DNA from: an uncultured Pelagibacteraceae bacterium
Lineage (GTDB): Bacteria; Pseudomonadota; Alphaproteobacteria; Pelagibacterales; Pelagibacteraceae
Reading direction: 5' to 3'
Assembly (NCBI GenBank): GCA_902516345.1
Contig: CABXYJ010000007.1
Coordinates: forward strand, 1-40,216
DNA: 40,216 nucleotides
Position 1 is the stretch's first letter; the number at the start of each line of letters is the position of its first letter. Both the position numbers and the translations under genes were made by a program. This document shows positions 27,803-35,715 of the stretch, in pieces. The notes beneath the pieces were generated by a model. It had not been told where the DNA came from and ran no database searches. It worked only from the letters and a program-made list of their open reading frames with translations.

Positions 27803-28270
27803 ATGTTAAAAAATAAATTTATATCATTTATTTTATTTTTTATAATTACTTATTCAGCTTCATTTGTTGGCGGTTTAGTTACAATTAATTTTAAAGAACC
27901 ATGGTATTCAGGGTTGGTTAGATCAAATTTTACGCCTCCTGATTGGGTTTTTGCACCAGTGTGGACAACGTTATATTTGATGATGACTTTAGCTATTTGG
28001 TTTTTTTGGCACAGTAAAAATCGGGACTTTAAAACAGTCTATATTTATCTTATTCATATTTTTTTTAATACAACTTGGAGTGTAGTATTCTTTGGTTTTC
28101 ATAATATTTTCTTAGCTTTAATAAATTTAATAATTTTAATTTTTCTTATTATTATTCTTATTTTAAGATTTAAGAGTGTCAACAATGTAAGTTCTTATCT
28201 CATGATTCCCTATTTACTTTGGACTTGCTATGCTCTATTTCTCAATATTAACTTACTTATTTTAAATTAA
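27803..28270 (+). CDS. tspO: TspO/MBR family tryptophan-rich sensory protein
   Basis: A 155-aa five-helix membrane protein of the TspO/peripheral benzodiazepine receptor family, which binds porphyrins and heme-related tetrapyrroles and in Rhodobacter tunes light- and oxygen-dependent gene expression. Signature residues: KEPWYSGLVRSNFTPPDWVFAPVWTTLYLMMTLAIWFFW and NTTWSVVFFGFHN. I chose ATG 27803 (MLKNKF) because it directly follows the perfect -10; GTG 27785 and ATG 27788 are in-frame alternatives that would place the -10 inside the gene. It sits two bases before the DAO gene and next to the Cfa/DUF1365 cluster, fitting a photo-oxidative-stress neighbourhood. Confidence 0.9.
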   Translation: MLKNKFISFILFFIITYSASFVGGLVTINFKEPWYSGLVRSNFTPPDWVFAPVWTTLYLMMTLAIWFFWHSKNRDFKTVYIYLIHIFFNTTWSVVFFGFHNIFLALINLIILIFLIIILILRFKSVNNVSSYLMIPYLLWTCYALFLNINLLILN

Positions 28271-28272
28271 TT

Positions 28273-29376
28273 ATGGACGATATAGTAATTGTTGGTGGTG
28301 GAATAATTGGAACTTCTGCTGCTTATTTTTTATCTAAAGAGGGAAGAAAGGTTAAAGTAATTGAGAGAGATCCTTCATATAAAAAAGCATCTTTCCCTTT
28401 ATCGCTTGGAGGTTTTAGAAGGCAATTTTTTCAAAGAGAAAATATTTTATTAGGTAAATTTGCTAGAGAGTTTATTCTACAAATACCAGAACTACTTAAA
28501 ACTGAGAAAAATCCTAAACCCACTGCAAGTATGGTAGCGAATGGATACTTATTAATGTTTGGCCCAGAGCACGCAGAGGAACAATATAAAGCTCTAGAAA
28601 ATCATAAAGCTTGTGAAGCAGGTACTAAAAATATTTCAGGTTCTGAGTTAACCAAATTTTTCCCGTATTTGAATAGCGAAGGCATTGAAACAGCAACATA
28701 TACAGACAATCAGAGTGAGGGATGGATTGATCCATTCATGTTTCATAGTGCTCTTAAAAGTAAAGCAATGGAATTAGGAGCACAATTTGTAAAAGGAGAA
28801 ATTAAGTCATTAACAGAAATAAATGCTAAAACTATTGTGTCAGCAGCTGGTTGTTGGACTAAAGAATTATTAGAAGATATTCCGGTTGAACCTCAAAAAC
28901 ATACAGTTTTTAGAGTAAAATGTCCAAAGCATATACCGGAGATGCCACTAACTGGTGATTTAACCACTGGAGTTTATTGGAGGCCAGAAGGAAAAGAATA
29001 CTTAGCTGGATCACCAAAGTCTGTTTTTGATGCTAAAGATCTTGAGCCTGCATGGGATGATTTTGATGAACTTGTTTGGCCAGCTCTAGCAAAAAGAGTT
29101 CCAGCAATGGAAGAGTTAAAATTAACGGGAGGATGGGCAGGATATTATGATTGTAACAGACTTGATAATAATGCAGTTGTTGGCAAACATCCAAAATTTG
29201 AAAATGTTTATTTAGCCACGGGATTTACTGGCAGAGGTTTAATGCAAGCCCCTGGTATAGGTCGTGCTTTAACAGAATTAATTACAACAGGTGCGTATCA
29301 ATCAATAGATATATCTAATATGGCTGTAGAAAGAGTATTGGGAAAAAAAGCAAGAATTGAACCTTATGTTCTCTAA
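28273..29376 (+). CDS. FAD-dependent oxidoreductase of the DAO family (sarcosine/dimethylglycine oxidase-like)
   Basis: A 367-aa soluble flavoenzyme: VIVGGGIIGTSAAYFLSKEG at the N-terminus (GxGxxG), LGGFRRQFFQRENILLGKFA, a central TDNQSEGWIDPFMFHSALK, and C-terminal GGWAGYYDCNRLDNNAVVG and LATGFTGRGLMQAPGIGRALTELI, the pattern of sarcosine oxidase beta and FOXRED1-like proteins. It likely oxidises a secondary amine or amino acid such as an N-methylglycine. It follows tspO by two bases, so co-transcription is likely, and is separated from convergent selO by three bases. The exact substrate is uncertain; the sarcosine idea fits the glycine cleavage genes upstream but is inference. Confidence 0.85.
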   Translation: MDDIVIVGGGIIGTSAAYFLSKEGRKVKVIERDPSYKKASFPLSLGGFRRQFFQRENILLGKFAREFILQIPELLKTEKNPKPTASMVANGYLLMFGPEHAEEQYKALENHKACEAGTKNISGSELTKFFPYLNSEGIETATYTDNQSEGWIDPFMFHSALKSKAMELGAQFVKGEIKSLTEINAKTIVSAAGCWTKELLEDIPVEPQKHTVFRVKCPKHIPEMPLTGDLTTGVYWRPEGKEYLAGSPKSVFDAKDLEPAWDDFDELVWPALAKRVPAMEELKLTGGWAGYYDCNRLDNNAVVGKHPKFENVYLATGFTGRGLMQAPGIGRALTELITTGAYQSIDISNMAVERVLGKKARIEPYVL

Positions 29377-29379
29377 TAA

Positions 29380-30834
29380 TTAAGTCCCACAAAAAGTTTG
29401 GTATTTTTCATTTGATCTTGAGGGTTGTTGATAATCTTTAATGTCTTCGTGAGGAATATAAGGTTTACTTAAAATATCAATTAATTTTACTGTTGGCTCT
29501 AAATCTCCTTGATTTGCAAAATTTAACGCGTTTTCGACAATATGATTTCTAGGTATTACAACTGGATTATTTCTTTTCATAATTTCTGTATATTTTTCAT
29601 CTGTATGGTTATTGTTAGATAGTCTTTTTTCCCATCTTTTTTTCCAATTTTTAAATTCGTAATCATTAAAATTTATATTTTTTTCTATATCTAAATTCAT
29701 TAAATAAATAAAAGTATTTGTGTAATCTATTTTTTTTTGATGCATCCAAGTTAATAAATCTAAAATTAAATTTTTATCCTCATTATTATAACCTATTAAC
29801 CCTAATTTATTTTTCATCATCAAAACCCATTTTTCCTCATACTTTTTCTCAAAAGTATTAATAATTTCCGTTGCAATTTGGACGGCTTTTTTCTGATCAT
29901 TATCTATTAATGGTATTAAACATTCCGCAAACCTTGCTAAATTCCATTTAACAATCATTGGTTGATTACAATAAGCATATCTACCCAATGTATCTATTGA
30001 GCTAAAAACTGTTTTTGGATCATAAGCGTCCATAAAAGCACATGGACCATAATCAATTGTCTCACCACAAATACTCATATTATCTGTATTCATGACACCA
30101 TGAATAAATCCAACTCGCATCCAATTTACCACTAGGTCTAACTGTCTGTCTAAAACATTTTTTAATAATTCTAATTCTTTATTTTTCTTATTATCTAATT
30201 CTGGAAAATGTCTTCTAATTACATAGTTAACCAATATTTGTAATTCATCTTTTTTCTGTCTTGCAGCAATATATTGAAAAGTACCAACTCTAATATGGCT
30301 TTCGGCCACTCTAGTAAGTATTGCTCCAGGTAAGGATTTATCTCTTATAACTTCTTCTCCTGTTTCAACAACTGCCAAGCTTCTTGTAGTTGGGATACCC
30401 AATTTAAATATTGCTTCACTAATCACATATTCTCTTAGCATTGGCCCCAAAACTGCTCTTCCATCACCATTTCTAGAAAAACTTGTTTTTCCTGAACCTT
30501 TAAATTGAATATCAAACCTCTTATTATTTTTTGTAATATGTTCACCAATCAATGTAGCTCTCCCATCACCAAGCATTGTGAAATGTCCAAACTGATGACC
30601 AGCATAGGCTTGAGCAATTGAATTGCTCCCTTCTGGAAGTGAATTTCCTGAGAAAATTAGTGATAATTCTTTATTTTCTATTTGAGATAAGTTTAGGTTT
30701 AATTCCTCAGCTAAATTTTTATTTAACAAAATTAAGTTAGGTTTTTTTACTGAAAATGGACTTATGTTTTCCTTAAAAACATCAGGTAATCTAAAATATG
30801 AATTATCAAAATTCCAATTTATATTATTTTTCAT
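29380..30834 (-). CDS. selO: Protein adenylyltransferase SelO (YdiU/UPF0061)
   Basis: Pseudokinase-fold enzyme that AMPylates Ser/Thr/Tyr residues of other proteins and protects cells from oxidative stress in E. coli and yeast. The 484-aa protein carries YAGHQFGHFTMLGDGRATLIGEH, KGSGKTSFSRNGDGRAVLGPMLREYVISEAIFKLGIPTTRSL, NTDNMSICGETIDYGPCAFMDAY (the catalytic-loop Asp and metal-binding Asp) and an RNNP-VIPRNH segment. It ends FCGT, keeping the near-C-terminal Cys seen in bacterial SelO, which replaces selenocysteine of eukaryotic forms. It is co-transcribed behind msrA (six-base gap). Confidence 0.95.
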   Translation of the reverse strand: MKNNINWNFDNSYFRLPDVFKENISPFSVKKPNLILLNKNLAEELNLNLSQIENKELSLIFSGNSLPEGSNSIAQAYAGHQFGHFTMLGDGRATLIGEHITKNNKRFDIQFKGSGKTSFSRNGDGRAVLGPMLREYVISEAIFKLGIPTTRSLAVVETGEEVIRDKSLPGAILTRVAESHIRVGTFQYIAARQKKDELQILVNYVIRRHFPELDNKKNKELELLKNVLDRQLDLVVNWMRVGFIHGVMNTDNMSICGETIDYGPCAFMDAYDPKTVFSSIDTLGRYAYCNQPMIVKWNLARFAECLIPLIDNDQKKAVQIATEIINTFEKKYEEKWVLMMKNKLGLIGYNNEDKNLILDLLTWMHQKKIDYTNTFIYLMNLDIEKNINFNDYEFKNWKKRWEKRLSNNNHTDEKYTEIMKRNNPVVIPRNHIVENALNFANQGDLEPTVKLIDILSKPYIPHEDIKDYQQPSRSNEKYQTFCGT

Positions 30835-30840
30835 TCACTT

Positions 30841-31416
30841 TTATTTGCTCCAAATAGAATTTAAAATTTCTTCTCTCTTACATGCTTTTTTATATCTTAA
30901 ATATTTTTCGAATTGAACAATATAATAGTTTTGATGATAATCCTCAGCTTTATAAAAGTTTTCAAATTTTCTTACATAAGTAACTATTTTTCGATTAAAT
31001 TTATTTTCAAGATCTTTTATATCTTTATTAATAAGATCTTTTTCCTTTTCATTTTGATAAAAAGCAACTGATCTGTAACTATAACCTTTATCACAAAATT
31101 GCCCAAAAGAGTCAAAAGGGTCAATATTCAACCAAAAATTTTTCAGTAAATCTCTGTAGGAAACAATTTCTTTATCATAGATAATCTCTACGACTTCGAA
31201 ATGTCCAGTATTACTATATATAACTTCTTTATAAGTTGGATTTTTTGTTGATCCACCTGAATAGCCTGAAACAACTTTATTCACCCCATTTATTTTTTCA
31301 AATGATTCTTCCATACACCAAAAACATCCCCCAGCAAAATATGCTCTATCTATTTGAGCTGAATATGAAAAATTAGTATTAGTTAGGATAATGAAAATTA
31401 TGATTATAAATCTCAT
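30841..31416 (-). CDS. msrA: Peptide-methionine (S)-S-oxide reductase MsrA, exported form
   Basis: Repairs methionine-S-sulfoxide in proteins. The 191-aa protein starts with a hydrophobic signal peptide (MRFIIIIFIILTNTNFSYS, cut near 19), so it probably works in the periplasm. The active site is AGGCFWCMEESF with catalytic Cys31 (Cys34 also present), followed by VVSGYSGG, NPTYKEV, TGHFEVVEIIYD, FDSFGQFCDKGYSYRSVAFY and EDYHQNYY. C-terminal Cys near 179 could resolve the sulfenic acid. It leads the msrA-selO pair. Most cytoplasmic MsrA proteins lack such a leader. Confidence 0.95.
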   Translation of the reverse strand: MRFIIIIFIILTNTNFSYSAQIDRAYFAGGCFWCMEESFEKINGVNKVVSGYSGGSTKNPTYKEVIYSNTGHFEVVEIIYDKEIVSYRDLLKNFWLNIDPFDSFGQFCDKGYSYRSVAFYQNEKEKDLINKDIKDLENKFNRKIVTYVRKFENFYKAEDYHQNYYIVQFEKYLRYKKACKREEILNSIWSK

Positions 31417-31453
31417 AAAATATCATAATCAAAATAATTATGATAAGTCTAGA

Positions 31454-31494
31454 TTATTAAAGGTAGCTACTTTTCAGTAATCTACCCTTAATAA
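31454..31494 (-). terminator. Hairpin between fdh and msrA
   Basis: Inverted repeat 31454-31466 with 31482-31494 (13 bp, one mismatch) with an inner TACT/AGTA helix (31468-31471 with 31476-31479) and a four-base loop. It starts ten bases after the fdh stop on the reverse strand. No long T-run follows, so it may be a terminator or a 3'-stabilising structure of the formate dehydrogenase mRNA. Confidence 0.55.
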
Positions 31495-31503
31495 CTATAA
31501 GAA

Positions 31504-32703
31504 TTATTTTTTTTTGTATTTTGCTGCTTCTTCAGATCCACCTGTCGCTGAACCTTTGCTGTAAGAATGAGCACCCATACCAGCCAACTGACCATCTTTT
31601 ACAATTAAATATTGGTTTCTAATTTCATTACCCTCAAAAAAACATTCCAATATTTCTCTTACACCATCTGAATATCTAGCTTGCGCAGTTAAAGATGTTC
31701 CAGAAGTGTGTGGTGTCATACCATGATTAGGCATACTTCTCCAAACGTGGTCATTTGGTGCTGGCTGAGGAAACCATACATCTCCTGCGTAACCACTTAA
31801 TTGACCACTTTCTAAGGCTTTAGCGATTGCATCTCGATTACAGATTTTTCCTCTAGCAGTGTTTACTATGTAAGCGCCTTTTTTCATTTTACTTATCATT
31901 GCATCATCAAATAAGTTTTCTGTTTCAGGATGAAGTGGACAATTAATTGTCACAACATCACAAACTTTTACCATTGACTCTACAGTTTCATGAAAAGTTA
32001 AATTAAGTTCTTTTTCAACACTTTCAGGTAATCTATGTCTATCAAAATAATGTAAATGAGTATCAAAAGGTTTCATTTTTCTTAAAGCGTCTAACCCGAT
32101 ACGTCCAGCTGCAACAGTACCAATGTGCATTCCTTCAACATCATAAGATCTTTGAACGGCATCAGCAATATTCCAACCACCTTCATTAACAATTCTGTGT
32201 TGGTTGTGATAATCTCTAACCATAGAAACAATCATCATCACAATATGTTCAGCAACTGATCTTGAATTACAAAAAGTTACTTCCACTACATCAATTTTAT
32301 TATCCATTGCTGCTTGTAAATCAACATGATCAGAGCCAATACCAGCCGTTATTGCCATTTTTAAATTTTTTGCTTTAGCAATTCTTTCTTTTGTTAAATA
32401 GTATGGAAAAAAAGGTTGTGATATAACAATATCTGCATCGACTATATGTTTGTCAGCCTCACAACCATCCCCATCTTTACTATTAGTAACTACATATTCA
32501 TGCCCGTTACTTTCTAAAAATTTTCTTAAACCAAGTTCACCTGAAACACATCCAAGTAATTGACCTTGAGTATAATCTCTACCTTTAGGTGTAGGTAGTG
32601 TCATTCCATCAGGATATTTTTCTATTTTTGGTAATTTTGACAAAGGATAGGATTTTGGCATTCCTCCCTTTGGATCGTCATATAAAATACAAAGTACTTT
32701 CAT
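31504..32703 (-). CDS. fdh: NAD-dependent formate dehydrogenase
   Basis: Metal-free, single-subunit formate dehydrogenase (EC 1.17.1.9) that oxidises formate to CO2 and makes NADH. The product is 399 aa against about 400 in Pseudomonas sp. 101, and catalytic residues fall at the very same numbers: Asn146 (FCNSRS), Arg284 (NTARG), Gln313 (WFPQPAP) and His332 (TPHTSGTS). The NAD-binding motif GTVAAGRIG is at 195-203 and Asp221 after HLHYF indicates NAD over NADP. This is the last step of C1 oxidation and fits the glycine-cleavage and amine-oxidase genes nearby. It ends in a Gly/Ser/Lys tail. A hairpin follows the stop. Confidence 0.97.
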   Translation of the reverse strand: MKVLCILYDDPKGGMPKSYPLSKLPKIEKYPDGMTLPTPKGRDYTQGQLLGCVSGELGLRKFLESNGHEYVVTNSKDGDGCEADKHIVDADIVISQPFFPYYLTKERIAKAKNLKMAITAGIGSDHVDLQAAMDNKIDVVEVTFCNSRSVAEHIVMMIVSMVRDYHNQHRIVNEGGWNIADAVQRSYDVEGMHIGTVAAGRIGLDALRKMKPFDTHLHYFDRHRLPESVEKELNLTFHETVESMVKVCDVVTINCPLHPETENLFDDAMISKMKKGAYIVNTARGKICNRDAIAKALESGQLSGYAGDVWFPQPAPNDHVWRSMPNHGMTPHTSGTSLTAQARYSDGVREILECFFEGNEIRNQYLIVKDGQLAGMGAHSYSKGSATGGSEEAAKYKKK

Positions 32704-32786
32704 TTTTTTATCTCCACTAATTACTCATTTTCTAATTTAATGATTAAAGTCTAGCACATTAATCATACACTGCAAATAATATTCGT

Positions 32787-33266
32787 TTAAATAGAAATAA
32801 TTTTTTTTGGGTACTCTTTATTTAATATAAGCCTATTTAGAATTATTCCAAAAACTAAAACTATAATAGTTCCAATTATGATTGGATTGATTATATAACT
32901 GAATGATGCTGACCCTATTATTACGATTATAGGATTTCCACCTGCAGGTGGATGGGTCACACTAAATAGTATCATTAAAAAAATTCCTATTCCTACGGCT
33001 AATGGGATAGTAATAAAAATTGGAAAAGGAATAAGATTTACAAAAATTACACCCACCGATGCAGTCAACAAATGGCCGAAAAAAATATTTTTAGGTTGAG
33101 CAAATGGACTTTCCGGATATCCAAACAGTAAAACCATAGTTGAACCAAAAGAAGCAACTAGAAATAAACCGAATTCAGTTTTGTAAGTTAATAATGTTAA
33201 AAAACCAATTGTAATTATTGAAAAGATTCCTGCTATAAAAGCTTTTTTAAATTCAAGATTTTTCAT
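32787..33266 (-). CDS. HPP family integral membrane protein
   Basis: A 159-aa membrane protein with four or five hydrophobic helices. The family's name motif is present as VTHPPAGGNPIIVIIGSASF (about residues 103-122), preceded by FGYPESPFAQPKNIFFGHLLTASVGV (48-73), the second conserved element. HPP proteins have been tied to nitrite transport in some phototrophs, but bacterial functions are largely untested. No partner gene overlaps; it lies 83 bases downstream of the fdh start on the same strand, in a separate unit ahead of fdh. The 195-base gap upstream is shared with livK. Confidence 0.85.
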   Translation of the reverse strand: MKNLEFKKAFIAGIFSIITIGFLTLLTYKTEFGLFLVASFGSTMVLLFGYPESPFAQPKNIFFGHLLTASVGVIFVNLIPFPIFITIPLAVGIGIFLMILFSVTHPPAGGNPIIVIIGSASFSYIINPIIIGTIIVLVFGIILNRLILNKEYPKKIISI

Positions 33267-33334
33267 TTAAATATTTACCACACTGATTAAATTAAATTAC
33301 TAAATAAAATTTTAATTATTCAACCTGTGATCTA

Positions 33335-33380
33335 TATAATTCTTGTGTGAGTTGTGTGATTTTAATTCTAGAATGATAAT
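33335..33380 (+). promoter_or_regulatory. Candidate livK promoter region with 8-base direct repeat
   Basis: The 195-base gap between the HPP gene and livK contains no gene. Two copies of TTGTGTGA lie at 33343-33350 and 33352-33359, a 9-base period. The second overlaps a possible -35 (TTGTGT, 33352-33357), which is exactly 17 bases from GATAAT (33375-33380), a good -10. A perfect TATAAT also lies at 33335-33340. The repeat may be a regulator site; no regulator can be named. Confidence 0.4.
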
Positions 33381-33461
33381 TAATTGCATGAATTAGAGCC
33401 ATGTGATTAGATTATATCTCATAAGAAAATAAAACATAGAGAGATAACAAAAGGAGATATA

Positions 33462-34802
33462 ATGTTAAAAAGAACATTTAAAAAGTTAGCGTCTACTTTG
33501 ACAGTAGTGGTAGCTTTATTTTCTTCACTCGCTTTACCTCAAAAAGTATTTGGTGCTGAAACTCAATACTTTCCAGTAGCTAGTAGCCGTGTTGGACCTT
33601 ACTCTGCAATGGGTACAGGTTACTACGGGGCACAAATTGATTATATGAACTACGTCAATATGACAGGTGGAGTGAATGGAGTTATGCTTACCTGGCAAGA
33701 ATGTGAAACAGAGTATAACGCAGTGAAAACAGTTGAGTGTTATCAGCGATTACTGGAGAAAGATGGTCAAAGAATAGTTGTTTTTGATACTCTTGGAACA
33801 CCAGGCGCTTATGCAGTTATTAATCGTATGGCTAAAGACAATGTTGTTTTAGCTCAATATGGTTATGGAAGAACAGATGGTGCAGATGGAAGAGTTTGGC
33901 CTTGGGTATTCAATGCTGCAAGTCATTATTGGTCTCAAATAGCTGTAAAATTAAAATTTATGGCTCAAATTGAGGGTGGAATTGATAAAATGAAGGGTAA
34001 GAAAATTGTACATCTTCATATTGACTCAGCTTACGGTCGTGAACCACTTCCAGCTATGAGAAAAATAACTTCTGACTGGGGAATGAAATTAGTAGAAATT
34101 TCAATTCCGCCTCCAGGTTTAGAACAACAATCTCAATGGCTTCAAATTAGAAGAGAAAAACCTGATTGGGTAACTTTCTGGGGTGCAGGTTCTGGAATGA
34201 ATTCTACAGCAATGACTAATGCCGCTAGAATCAATTTCCCGAGAGATAGAATGATGTATGTAACTTTTGGTGCTGCTGAAGAGGATATGTATCCAGCAGG
34301 TGATGCAGCTAAGGGAACTTATGCTGTTGCTAATGCTTTACCAGGAGAATATCCGCTAGTTAAAGACATCAAAGACAAAGTTTATGGTGCCGGAAAAGGT
34401 AACTTAGCTGATCCAAATAGGATTGGTTCAGTTTATTGGAATAGAGGACTAGGTGCTGCAGTTATGTGGATTGAGGGCTTAAGAAATGCTCAAAAAATGC
34501 ATAACAAAGTTGGTAAAGCAGTTACTGGTGCTGAGTTTAGAGATGGTTATGAAGCTATTAACATGACTGAAGCTAGACTTAAAGAACTTGGAGTTGGAGG
34601 AATGTTGGCTCCATTTGCTATTTCATGTGAGAACCATGAAGGTGCTGGTAAATTTGCTGTAATGCAGTGGGATGGAACTAAATTCAATCAGGTAACTGGT
34701 TGGGAAGCTCCAGGTGATCCTAAGTTTATTAGAGGTCTAGTAGAGGCATCTGCAGCTAAATTTGCTAAAGAAAACAACATTACACCAAAAAAATGTGGAT
34801 AG
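33462..34802 (+). CDS. livK: ABC transporter periplasmic substrate-binding protein (branched-chain amino acid/amide type)
   Basis: Type I periplasmic binding protein of the Leu/Ile/Val or amide/urea family. The 446-aa precursor has a signal peptide (residues 1-31, ending QKVFGA-ET). The body has SSRVGPYSAMGTGYYGAQIDYMNYVNMTGGVNGVML (40-75), YNAVKTVECYQRLL, and the periplasmic Venus-flytrap pattern AYGREPLPAMRKITSDWGMKLVEISIPP. It has a good ribosome site (AAAGGAGAT just before the ATG at 33462). It is the first gene of a livK-F-G-H-M set. The ligand is unknown: it is longer than classic LivK (about 370 aa) and members of this subfamily also bind amides and urea. A strong hairpin follows it. 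Confidence 0.92.
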   Translation: MLKRTFKKLASTLTVVVALFSSLALPQKVFGAETQYFPVASSRVGPYSAMGTGYYGAQIDYMNYVNMTGGVNGVMLTWQECETEYNAVKTVECYQRLLEKDGQRIVVFDTLGTPGAYAVINRMAKDNVVLAQYGYGRTDGADGRVWPWVFNAASHYWSQIAVKLKFMAQIEGGIDKMKGKKIVHLHIDSAYGREPLPAMRKITSDWGMKLVEISIPPPGLEQQSQWLQIRREKPDWVTFWGAGSGMNSTAMTNAARINFPRDRMMYVTFGAAEEDMYPAGDAAKGTYAVANALPGEYPLVKDIKDKVYGAGKGNLADPNRIGSVYWNRGLGAAVMWIEGLRNAQKMHNKVGKAVTGAEFRDGYEAINMTEARLKELGVGGMLAPFAISCENHEGAGKFAVMQWDGTKFNQVTGWEAPGDPKFIRGLVEASAAKFAKENNITPKKCG

Positions 34803-34828
34803 TTAATTTAACCAATTAACATTCTCAA

Positions 34829-34873
34829 AAATGGGAAGTTTAAATAATTTCGATTATTTCAAACTTCCCATTT
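34829..34873 (+). terminator. Strong TTCG-looped hairpin after livK
   Basis: A 13-bp outer stem (34829-34841 with 34861-34873) continues after a single C bulge into seven more pairs (34842-34848 with 34853-34859) closing a TTCG tetraloop (34849-34852). It lies between the livK stop and livF (ATG 34898). No T-run follows directly, so it probably limits read-through or protects the livK mRNA end rather than ending the operon. Confidence 0.7.
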
Positions 34874-34897
34874 AACAAAATTTAAAGTAAAAAAAAA

Positions 34898-35713
34898 ATG
34901 AGTAATAATTCAGCTGACATATTAGATATTAAAAACATTGAAGTAACTTACGATGATGTAATTTTAGCTTTACATGATGTCTCTTTAAAAGTACCCAAAG
35001 GAAAGGTAGTTGCTTTATTAGGTGCAAATGGAGCAGGTAAAAGTACAACCTTAAAAGCAGTCTCTACTATGTTAGCTTCAGAGAGAGGTAAAGTTACAAA
35101 AGGATCAATCGACTATGATGGAAATTCAATACAAAAACAAAACCCATCTCAAATGGTTGGTCTTGGAATGGTTCAAGTATTAGAGGGAAGAAGGTGTTTC
35201 GGGCATCTTACAGTAGAAGAAAATATTATTTCAGGTGCCTATTCAAGAAAATTATCTAAAGGTGATATTGATCAAGAATTAGAGAAAATTTACGGTTACT
35301 TCTTAAGATTAAAAGAGAGAAGAAAAAGCCAAGCAGCATTTACATCGGGTGGAGAACAACAAATGATAGCAGTTGCAAGAGCGATGATGGCAAAACCTAA
35401 AATGTTGTTACTAGATGAGCCAACAATGGGTCTAGCACCTCAATTGGTTGCCGAAATATTCAATATTGTAAAAGAGTTAAATCAAAAAGAAGGGGTTAGT
35501 ATTTTACTTGCTGAACAGAATACTAATATTGCATTAAAAAACTCAGACTATGGTTACATCATTGAGACAGGAAAGGTTATGCTAGAGGGAACCGCAGAAA
35601 GTTTATTAAATAATGATAAAGTAAAAGAATTATATTTAGGTATATCAAAAAAAGGAAGAAAAAACTTTAGAGATGTTCTTAAAGAAGAAAGTTTAAATAC
35701 AAAAAGTAATTAA
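34898..35713 (+). CDS. livF: ABC transporter ATP-binding protein (LivF type)
   Basis: One of two ATPases of the Liv-type importer (271 aa). Walker A GANGAGKST is at 42-50, the signature is degenerate as TSGGEQQMIAVARAMM, Walker B is KMLLLDEPTMGLAP, and the H-loop is replaced by LAEQNTNIAL with a Gln, which is characteristic of LivF. The N-terminal LDIKNIEVTYDDVILALHDVSL is standard. A Lys-rich tail of about 25 residues follows the family core. It is read after the hairpin and is two bases from livG. It is cytoplasmic and pairs with LivG on LivHM. Confidence 0.94.
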   Translation: MSNNSADILDIKNIEVTYDDVILALHDVSLKVPKGKVVALLGANGAGKSTTLKAVSTMLASERGKVTKGSIDYDGNSIQKQNPSQMVGLGMVQVLEGRRCFGHLTVEENIISGAYSRKLSKGDIDQELEKIYGYFLRLKERRKSQAAFTSGGEQQMIAVARAMMAKPKMLLLDEPTMGLAPQLVAEIFNIVKELNQKEGVSILLAEQNTNIALKNSDYGYIIETGKVMLEGTAESLLNNDKVKELYLGISKKGRKNFRDVLKEESLNTKSN

Positions 35714-35715
35714 AG

